Of a stretch of DNA of 64,000 nt, positions 48,101-64,000 are shown one piece after another. The DNA is taken from assembly GCF_000150275.1 (NCBI RefSeq), contig NW_002060944.1:5927102-5991101 (forward strand), given 5' to 3'. Position 1 is the first letter of the stretch, and every line of letters starts with the position of its first letter. The notes under the pieces were generated by a model, which searched no databases, was not told where the DNA came from, and saw nothing but the letters and a program-made list of their open reading frames with translations. The DNA comes from Trichoplax adhaerens. Lineage: Eukaryota; Placozoa; Uniplacotomia; Trichoplacea; Trichoplacidae. Both the position numbers and the translations under genes were made by a program.

Positions 48101-51100
48101 TTACCTTTCTCGATAAGCTTTTATATTAAATATTTATGATGGATGAAGTCAACAATAATAAATACTTACTTCAAAGTTGCAATTTTTATTTAACAATCTG
48201 TTATCATTTAAAAGTAGTGTCTGAAGCATCGGTAAGAAATTCTAAGAAAATATTTAACTGTAGTCAGTAATAGAATAAGAGAAGAAATATTTATCTAAGT
48301 GTAGCTGTGCATCCTAATAAAAATTATTCGTAAATTTCAGAAATTTTGTATCTCACATTGTATCAGTCAGTCAATATCACATAGTCATATGTAAGGTATT
48401 CTAATAACCGAGAAAAAATTATCATTTTGCTGTTAGCTAGCCTTACTAGTGAATCATCAACAGATGTGATAGAGTTGTGTCCAAAGTCGGCCACCTCGAG
48501 TTTCGACCATAGACTAGGAACCGTTCTATCGCTGCAGCATGATATCAAGACCTCCTGCATTTGGTATGATATAAGTATAAGATAGTAAGATCGATTATAC
48601 TACTATCCGATTTGCTGATTGTGTAATTATTATTGTAGAATTGACATCTCCATTGGGACCAACTTCATATAAGTGCTTTATAATGGCCATAAAAATCAGT
48701 TATTTTTTTGCTATCATTAATTTAAAATCGGCAATGGTCAACGAAGTGCATCTATCAACATCTAGTCATCTACCTTTCAAGGTAGTATTTCTATTGTAAT
48801 ACGGGTGATAATATGGCAGTAATGTAGTCATTTCAGTTTTTACAACAGTGAATAGTGAGTTTTTCGCACTAGCTACATTATTCTTAATTTCTTGTTAACT
48901 TCAAGTATTGTAGTCTCAAACAGTAATTGAGATGTCATCAATGCAATTATAAAATTTATTGCATGTTAACTTTTCCTAAGATAAATATTCCTTCTTAAAC
49001 TTACCGATAAATGTTGCACACACCGCGTGAATGTTAAAGACTTTAATTGTGGTCTTAAAAATTTTAAGCCAGCAATGCAAGATAATGGTATTTTCTTAAT
49101 CTGTAATTCGTTAGGGATATAGATTGATAGGGGATAAAATACAACGCTTTAAGAGATTACATTACACAGTTTAGCCAAATAATGCGCAAAAGGTGTACAA
49201 ATTAAGAATTGAGGAGTTACTTATTACACAACACCAGACAACTGTTATCAATATTTAACCATAGCTACTAACCTCTAAGGATTGTAATGATCGAAATCTA
49301 CTCAGATTTATCTTAGGAGAATTCCACAGGGTTGCGCCATGATTAATAAGCTACAGTTTTTTCATAGAGATACAAACAACTTTAAAATGTTATTCACTTG
49401 TGTACGAAAATGTATATTTAAATTATAAACTTTACTATCATAGGCAAGTGATTTATTTAATTTATTTATAGATTGAGATTTAAGTTGCCTTTAATAGAAG
49501 TATCAGCTAGAATTAAAGTTAACATAATACAAAAGCCATCAATCAATTGAAATAGAAAGCGTACTTTTAATTTGATAGCTTTTTGCATAAAATCATAAAT
49601 TACTAAAATGTCTTCGTTGCCTTTCTTGCGAAGGTGGTCTTTGACAGTTATGATATCGAAGTCTTTCTCTAAGGATTGATGATTTTCATCTACAATATAC
49701 GTAGGGATATAAAATAGTAAACAATGACAGCATCTATGATTAAAATACACAAAGGTATCATTTTAATCGCCTGGTAGCTACAATTCAGTTATTCAAAGTA
49801 TTGCCACATCATGTATGTAATATTTATTTATTACGTGAACTAATTAAGAGTATTTAATTAACTATTTCCTCATCAACTTTTAATAATTATTATAGCAATA
49901 AGATTTTAACTTGGTTATATAGAGATGAGAATACTGTTGTATTGCACGTAAATTAGTGCAAAGGAGTGTGTTTGCTAAAATACCTCGAAATACGATCAAC
50001 AAGCAGTATGATCACAAGCTGTTGTAAGTATTCAATACTCTCCATTAATAATCTTCTACAAAATATGTGTAATACGTAAAACTAGCAGTGGAACTGACTG
50101 TAGTGAAGCAAGTATTCAAAGTTTCAATTGTCTTATAGTCAGTAATACCACCTTTGTCAGGACGAATTATTCGTTAATTCATTACAATTATCGATGTATT
50201 GTACGAGTAAGTCAATATTCATTATAAATTAAAACATGCTCTGTATAAGTTATAATACAATATTGCATTAGGAGTATTTTTTATATATAGTAATAATACG
50301 GACTATATTTCCAATAATTCTAGCAAGGTAAGAACGGAGACTTCTTGTAATATAATGCACTGCAATAGTGTGATAAAATATCAACATATCTATTTTTTTA
50401 TTTTTATAACAATGATAACGTATTATCAATTCTACTAGACTATCTATAAAAGTTATATTTTATATATTACAGCAAAGTCACGATTTGATGACTTACCAAA
50501 ACCGATATCTTTCAAGCGCTGATTAATATAATGTAAGGATGCTAAGTTTAAAGATAGAGCAGCCTTTCCTGAAAGTATTTCTTCACCTAACATAATTGTA
50601 CAATTAATTTTAGAGAATTTCAAGGCTCAACCAGTAAACTAGAAAAGACAATGTTAATATTCACATATTGCATTATTGCAAATCAATAGCTTGAGATATA
50701 CAGTATTGTACTGTACTTAAGTGCCATGTTATTATAATAAAAAATATAAATATTATAATCAATTTACAAATAGCTCGTTAACTGCATTGATATAAGAAGC
50801 AAAATGAATCATCAAAGTTCAATCATGAACCGGATATTGTTACTTCACTAACTAATCTTTCAGCTCGATTAATTTCATTTTATATGATTACAATTAAGAG
50901 TACAGTAGTGCATTTTTCTTCAAGATTGCAACAATAACATGCTAAATTGAAAACTAGAGTTAAGATAGATTTTAGATTAATACAAATTTGATCAAGAAGT
51001 GACCATCACTTGAAATCTTCCATACTCGAAGTGTATTACAGTATAAAAGTATGATATAGGTAAGAGTAGATCGCCAAGTAGGTATGATCATGCTGACGCT

Positions 51101-51183
51101 GTAGAGGTACCTTTTGCACGTAGCAACTTTACAAATTTGCTGATAAATTGAAGGCCAAGGTCGTCATTCTTAGCCGCAGCCAT
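42120..51183 (-). CDS. STK11IP: serine/threonine kinase 11-interacting protein (LIP1) with an inserted DEP domain
   Basis: Thirty-five exons sum to 1316 residues with consistent phase (human 1088). Order: 51111-51183, 50497-50586, 49565-49689, 49273-49311, 49005-49100, 48447-48554, 48170-48241, 47936-48068, 47587-47690, 47409-47498, 47216-47260, 46967-47137, 46800-46848, 46653-46709, 46581-46595, 46463-46528, 46259-46378, 46062-46207, 45817-45935, 45615-45711, 45432-45503, 45116-45366, 44379-45063, 44186-44286, 44001-44085, 43801-43894, 43641-43725, 43518-43569, 43328-43390, 43148-43234, 42964-43065, 42797-42884, 42523-42695, 42384-42434, 42120-42266. LRRs span about 97-310 (LQTLLLNDNRLLN; ILDLSGNLI) with the family cap NPIAFHKNHR and LDGKQL. 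A zinc-type C-x2-C pair (630/633, 661/664), a Ser/Asp-rich linker, PH-like segments and the C-terminal TTLKEPYKKRFGIDL follow human STK11IP. Residues about 1086-1164 form a DEP domain absent from human. By homology a lysosome-associated LKB1/mTORC1-linked scaffold. Confidence 0.92.
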
Positions 51184-51199
51184 ACTAATCCAATCAATT

Positions 51200-51626
51200 T
51201 TGTTGTCTTTGGAAAGTTGTCTTAACGCATCAATCTACTTCACTCTTTTTCTATTGCTTTTTGGGCAATTTCAACTATCTAATCAAGTACCAACAAATCC
51301 AATAACCGAAATCAGTACGAAGTACGTTCATCAAGGAGTTAGGCGTATCAAGAACAAAACTTGGATCAATTTCAGTCCATTGATCCTAACTTACTATGGT
51401 AACATTGTTGTTCGCACCAGCTACTATAACGGAACGCTGCTGTCGTGGATTAGTTAGGGTGTCACAAGATGGAAACACCTTTTGCTTAGACACATTTTAA
51501 CACCTCCAGGAAGGCAATCTAGATGGAAATGGAATGAGATGCACAGATTTGGTCTTTGAAAATGAACTGCAAAGAATTCTCAAAGCCAATCCTTGGGTCA
51601 ATGTGGTTCAGTATAGGAACTTCTAA
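51200..51626 (+). pseudogene. mitochondrial ribosomal protein mS25-like fragment (tentative)
   Basis: Two short open segments on the plus strand, ending about 51406 (…KYVHQGVRRIKNK…LTYYGNI) and 51510-51626 (EGNLDGNGMRCTDLVF…KANPWVNVVQYRNF then stop), join in phase across a GTTGTT/CCTCCAG pair. Together they resemble the L51/S25/CI-B8 fold of mS25, including the NPWV turn. There is no N-terminal ATG, and the stop falls where mS25 proteins continue, so it is either a decayed copy or a fragment whose other exons I missed. It lies head-to-head with STK11IP, only tens of bases from its ATG. Similarity was judged by eye and may be chance. Confidence 0.28.
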
Positions 51627-52881
51627 TGAGAGAAAAACTTGTCATTCGATGTCTCTGTACTGCACATACTGTACACACTAGAAGGTACAATACTGTACAG
51701 ACAGCTGATATACAGTACTGTACGCATTAGGTCAGTTTACCGCTCTTCAGGTGCAGGTACTGGACTGACCCGTACGTACATTTCAACAACAAACATGACG
51801 TACTGGTCAATGGTATGTCGTACAGTACGCGGTCATGTGACGCCAAGTCACCCAAGGACTCAGCTCCAAGTTTTTATGGTACAATGTACAGTACACTGTA
51901 CTGTACACTGTACTGTAGTACTGTTTGGTTCTACAGTATATGGTACGGTACTACTGTAGTACTGTATGGTCTGTATACAGTACTATATGAATCTACTGTT
52001 GAATAACCTTGAATCGAGGGAAAGATCTTCAAGGGTCTTTATTTAGATATACACCTGATGCTCATTAATTAATTAATTCATTACTGTAGTCGAGATTCTG
52101 GGATAGCTTAGGACTACCTATTCATTCATATACCAACATAATCCTCAAAGAAAGGTAACCAGTAGACCCACGCTAGTTATACGAACTTTGCGTACTGTAC
52201 AGTATAGAGTCTGTTCGTACTTGCACTTTTTACTTCACAACATTCCATACTGTGCTATTCCACAAAGAGAACCAAGTAATACTCAGTAGACCTGCTCCAG
52301 TCCAACAACTATGCTGTGTAGTGAAACTTATTTTATATGGTACATATGAGTCATAGGATAGGACAGATGTGCATTCAAGACTGTTCAAGATACCGGTACA
52401 CCAATCACCCTTGAACCCTCGCTGTAGATTTATTCGCATATTAAGCATCACAATATCCTTTACACAATTTAGCATAGCGATGTAAGCAGGATATTGCATA
52501 CGATTATTGCAGGAAAGCATCATCTCAGCTCGTTTAATAATGTACTGCACGAGTACGTGATCAGCAGGATTGAAGAGATCTAAAAATGTACAAAAACTGT
52601 GCCAGTACCAACTTTTCCAAGCAGATTAATTTCTATCTAAAATTTGTCAATTCTCATATCATTACTATCATATAAACATCATCTTATAAAAAATTCACAT
52701 TGAATAACGCGTATATATCCGGTGACCTGAAGTTATTAACTTTTAGAAAATGAGATGTTGAACTAAGTTGATTGTATAGAATCTGTACTACAGTACTATA
52801 CACCTTATTATGTATTGATATCAATTGAATTATAGCATTTAAATCAGCTTTAGAGGATGCAGTAATGTTCTTGCACAAATT
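51627..52881. other. intergenic with TACTG palindrome cluster
   Basis: Holds the repeat cluster at 51655-51990, then AT-rich sequence that includes the 3' flank of the downstream minus-strand carrier gene. ORFs here (52230-52550, 52684-52878) have no recognised family. Confidence 0.5.
51655..51990. repeat. TACTG/CAGTA palindromic cluster
   Basis: Many TACTGTACAGTA- and GTACACTGTACTGTAC-type palindromes over about 335 bp, densest at 51880-51970. It lies 470-800 bp upstream of the STK11IP start. The 106-codon ORF through it (51639-51959) is a product of the repeat. Confidence 0.8.
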
Positions 52882-60224
<7,343 letters not shown>

Positions 60225-61559
60225 TGATTTGGCCTTTTGCAATGTGAAAAAATAGGAATCAAATAAGATGGCGTTGATTACGAAGCTGACAGTTGTACTA
60301 AAGGAGCTTTGACTGTGTACAGCAGAGAGAAATAACGTAACGATCAATATCAGCGATTTAAAAATGACTTGAAAAGGTTAGTAAAGTAAATGATGTTCCA
60401 GTAGAAATATTGTCAATTTTAAAAATTATGATAAACCCTAATAATAATCTACTGTTGACTAACTTTCAATTTGTTGCTGCACTTGCTAGTCTCCACAACG
60501 GTACTAGACTAGAATGACTTGACAAAACTACAGTATGTACTGGTGAAGTTGAAGAAATTCGATTGCGCTCGAATGATGGTATCGCCCTGGTGCAGTTCTT
60601 AATCAATGTTTTTTGTCTTATGAAGATGGTCTTGAAGGTCGTTTCAAACTGGTTTGCCTATCGTTTTGAGATGTGGGTAAATTAAGGCAATAGCGCGTAA
60701 CAGTATGTCTTCGAAGAGGATGTCTGTAATTTCTATTTTGATGAATGCTGCCTAGTGCATACATTTATCTTGTTACCAAGGGGTTTCTATATTTTACACT
60801 GTACTCTTTTGTACAGTACAGTATGGCAAACTACAGTTGGACCGAGTAATTATGCATCATTAATCTTCATTCTATTTTTTTTTTTATTTATGCCTTGTGC
60901 AATGTGCATGCAATCCATTCTGTCCACTGTAGTAATGTCAAAATGCCGGTGAACTTGTGGTCTGTGGGTGTCAACTGTCATACAATTAGCCAGCGGCGTG
61001 ATGACCCGGTAAGGCGGTACTGTGCCTCTCAGTGCTGATTGTTAAAACACCGACCCAGAGACCCTGAGGGGACGGGACATACTGTACTGTACAGTACAAC
61101 CCTACCGTACAATATACTGTACTTTTTTTAAACTTTCAACTTTTATTTACTGTACCAGTACTCGGAAATTCCAGGATGTTATTGTTATTATTATTATTGT
61201 AGTGATTGTTCTATTATTATTGTTATTTATTATTATCATAATACTGTCATGGTTTAAGTAAACGGCTGCTTGCTCTGTTAAATGAGCACATTATCGTAAA
61301 CCGTCAGTAAAGCGACGGGAGTTTGCACTAGTAATATTATGAATGACAAGCACTGCTGCGATAGGCTGCTAACAGGGTTAATATCGATAGAGCTCTTGAA
61401 AGGTCGAAACACTTCCATTCAGGAAAGGATATGGTATGCAATTGAAGTGCTAGTATCAAATCGTACTTCAGGTAAAGCGCAGATATTGGGGAGTAAGTGA
61501 CTGGTGTGGTCTCGCACGACGCGCGTACAGTATGCTACTTTATTCAACTATCTAGGTGA

Positions 61560-62110
61560 ACTAACAATACAGTACAGTCAGTATACCGTACGATCGGAAA
61601 TGGGAAAGCACGCATTTTGATGTTATCTACACGACTCCTATCACATGTTGCATGCATGCTTCCTTTTACAGTACAGTACTGTACTACAGTCCTACTCAGT
61701 ATACTGTACACTGTACAGTACAGTACAGTACAGTCTACGCTTGCTAATGACAGTACAGTACACTGAGTGTACAGTACAGTACAGCATATCCATGGTACAG
61801 TACTGTACTGTACACTGTACTGTACAGTATTGTAGTACTGTACGATAGTCCCCGCCCGACTCACACTTCTCTCATTCCGGGCTGTAATCCTGTACCATTC
61901 ACTGAGTGTTCAGTAAAGTACAGTACAGTACTGTAAACGATCTTCTACTGTACTGTACAGTACTGTACACTGTACAGTACAGTGTACACTACAGAACACT
62001 ACTGTAGCTGGCAGTGGATACAGTACTGTATTGTATTCAGTAGTTCGGCATTTTTTACTGGTATTACTGCGCAAATGTTACCTACAGACTACAGTACTGT
62101 ACAGTACTGC
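61560..62110. repeat. largest TACTG/CAGTA palindrome cluster
   Basis: About 550 bp in which runs of CAGTA and TACTG alternate, each flip centred on GTAC, for example around 61665-61690, 61790-61845 and 61945-61990. Minor members continue to 62760, about 250 bp before the POLI start. Confidence 0.85.
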
Positions 62111-62639
62111 CAAAAGGTTTTACTATTAATAACGGCAGCATAGTAAGCATAATCGATCCATTCGATCAGAATACTGTACTGTACTGTGGACTGATTTGAA
62201 CGAGTGATGGATGGACCGACTGATGAACTCCCACATTTGTTCGACCTGGGAAAGGTTCGGTTCAGATGGACGGACGTTTCTTACCCAAAGGAGGCTGTCA
62301 ATATTGAAAAATGACTAGTTACACTTAGTATGGATCTTCCATATCTGTTTTCCACATCCACTGGTACTAATTCAAATAACATTTACGATCTTACATAGCT
62401 ATTTCCTAGAAAAACTCAAAAGTAAGAAGATGGTACAGTATGACATAGTATTTGCTGACCAGCTTACATACTGTACTATACACTGTACAGTGTATGCCAT
62501 AATACCAATCAATTTTATAGTTGTGTAATGTACCAGGGACGGCCGTGAAATTTTTTAACTGTGAGTCAGTTTTATAGTGTGACTTGGCAGGGGAGACAGG
62601 GACTTCCGGGGTAGCAGTGAGTGGAATCCCACTCATGGC

Positions 62640-62760
62640 CATGGGTCGAGTAGTCCTACTGTACAGTACAGTAGTCCCTGACTGGACGCACAGTACGCTA
62701 CAGTACATTGTATTCTGTATCACAATTAGCGAGCAATCGACGTACTGTACTGTAATGCCT
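62640..62760. repeat. TACTG/CAGTA motifs next to POLI
   Basis: GTACAGTACAGTAG near 62660 and GTACTGTACTG near 62740, outliers of the main cluster, closest to the POLI coding start. Confidence 0.6.
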
Positions 62761-63013
62761 GTTAATGCTGTGGTTTGCAAAGAAGTTGAAAGGAACGAGA
62801 AAGATTTTTGGACCTGTTGTTATCGCAATAACGACCGAATAATAACGGTAAGAAACGTCAGTGAGGGTCTTACGTTAACTATGATATGCACTATAAGCAT
62901 GCTGTAGTGCGAAACATCAATCCTACAGTTGTATTTGGTTCACTGATACAGTCACTGTCTAGAAAACAAGTACAGTAATTTGGATTCTCGGTCGTTGAGT
63001 GGCTGCTTGTGAT

Positions 63014-64000
63014 ATGGAAGAGCAACGCACTAGCACTTATTGCACTGTTTATATGGATGATGATAATCTTGACGATAACACTTGTGATGCAAGCAGTAGT
63101 GTTGATAATGGAATAGGTGATTCTATCGCTGACTGGGCAACTATCACATTGCAGCCAGACTTGAAAGATGAAGAAGAAAAGCATTTAAGCAAGTCATGTT
63201 ATGGCCATAACAGAACAATTATTCATTTAGATATTGATTGTTTTTATGCTCAAGTCGAAATGGCTAAAAATAGCAGTTTACGAAATAAACCGGTTGGTAT
63301 ACGTCAAAAACATATCATTGTCACTTCCAACTATCCTGCCAGAGAACGGGGCGTTGGCAAGCTAATTCCTTTAACTAAAGCCTTGGAAAAATGTCCTGAT
63401 TTAATAGTAATTAATGGTGAAGATCTAACGGAGTATCGAGAAGTCAGTTTTAAGGTCACTGATTACCTGAAGAAGTTCTCTACTAAAGTTCATAGGCTAG
63501 GATTTGATGAGAATTACATCGATGTTACTGAGCTCGTCCAGTGCAGACTTAATCAATTTCAAGGTAGGTTGTGTAAAAGCACAGTAGCTGCTAGCTACAG
63601 TACTCTAGCCAGACAATAATGATTATAATGTACGTGTACTGTATTACTAAGTGCATCTAAGCTATACTGTAGACTGCTAGTTTTAGGGCTTCAAAACCAA
63701 TAGTTAAATCAAATTAATTAATCAGAATATATATCAGGCATACACGACATAAAATGTTCGAATTGTACATTATTTATGAAACTTGATTGTAATCATTGCA
63801 TATAGATCGCACCGAAGACCTACAATCTTTACAAGTTGTAGGGTACTTATATCAGAACAGTAACACGGTTAAAGCACAGGCTTGTGATTGCAATTGCCGA
63901 TTACGAATGATAATTGGCTCGCAAATTGCGGCTGAAATGCGCCAAGGACTGTGGAATGTTTTCAGCTTGACATCAAGCGGTGGTATCGCCCACAACAAGA
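63014..64000 (+). CDS. POLI: DNA polymerase iota, 5' part (runs off the window)
   Basis: Exon 1 is 63014-63563 and exon 2 begins at 63806 and is open to the window end; they join in phase 1. The protein starts with an acidic 65-residue leader, then the Y-family catalytic core: HLDIDCFYAQVEM with metal ligand D73, the fingers segment SNYPARERGV, NGEDLTEYREVS and the palm motif RLGFDENYIDV with D165/E166. Exon 2 carries IGSQIAAEMRQGLWN and a partial SSGGIAHNK. These match POLI better than POLH, POLK or REV1, especially FDEN at the catalytic acidic pair. It performs error-prone translesion synthesis in the nucleus. The little finger, PIP box and ubiquitin-binding motifs would lie beyond the window. 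Confidence 0.93.

Larger units (their letters stand above)
60225..63013. other. divergent intergenic region, SLC25A12/13 to POLI
   Basis: 2.8 kb between head-to-head gene starts. It holds the largest TACTG palindrome cluster of the window (61560-62110) with satellites at about 60795-60825, 61078-61125, 62165-62185, 62460-62490 and 62650-62760, and TTA-rich low-complexity DNA (61180-61240). ORFs here overlap the repeat and are not called. Confidence 0.55.

Noticed and set aside
48640-48690. Possible STK11IP exon starting HLYEVGPNG
   Set aside because: No usable donor follows, and the flanking exons (QHLS and EVLISCC) already align contiguously with human STK11IP.
61544-61864. ORFs of 67-106 codons rich in Cys, Thr, Val and Tyr
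   Set aside because: They are translations of the TACTG/CAGTA repeat, as at 22688-23078, 51639-52006 and 62406-62780.

Overview
The window is eukaryotic nuclear DNA, AT-rich, with multi-exon genes carrying GT-AG introns that mostly run from about 100 bp to 2 kb. Gene content is animal: an SH2-C1-RhoGAP chimaerin, a dual-GAF PDE11, STK11IP, MLX, an aralar/citrin carrier, a SKICH autophagy-adaptor-like protein and DNA polymerase iota. About one gene per 8 kb, a compact AT-rich genome and very complete ancestral exon structures suggest an early-branching animal, most like a placozoan. That assignment is inference, since no marker gene is present.

Layout. 937-2703 (-): intronless SKICH coiled-coil gene. 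2.7-11.7 kb: gene-poor, with inverted repeats, a seven-copy satellite and a few unassigned ORFs. 11703-13729 (+): MLX, 8 exons, tail-to-tail with 14509-18829 (-) chimaerin, 15 exons. 18.8-22.7 kb: no convincing gene. 22988-24197 (+): nucleoside hydrolase, 2 exons. 24.2-29.7 kb: gene-poor, with a 139-bp tandem repeat. 29731-41326 (+): PDE11, 22 exons, tail-to-tail with 42120-51183 (-) STK11IP, 35 exons, which carries an unexpected DEP domain. 51.2-51.6 kb (+): weak mS25-like fragment. 52882-60224 (-): aralar/citrin (SLC25A12/13), 20 exons. 63014 to the end (+): 5' part of DNA polymerase iota.

I joined exons by hand from splice signals, reading phase and recalled family alignments. For MLX, chimaerin, nucleoside hydrolase, PDE11, STK11IP and SLC25A12/13 the summed exons are exact multiples of three with consistent phase at every junction (212, 432, 330, 932, 1316 and 679 aa), which is strong internal support. 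The genes do not form a pathway cluster. Several act in nutrient or energy signalling (STK11IP, MLX, the aspartate/glutamate carrier, the SKICH autophagy adaptor), but I read that as coincidence.

The main non-genic signal is a pentamer repeat, TACTG/CAGTA, that repeatedly flips orientation to form GTAC-centred palindromes. Its clusters lie mainly near the 5' ends of genes.
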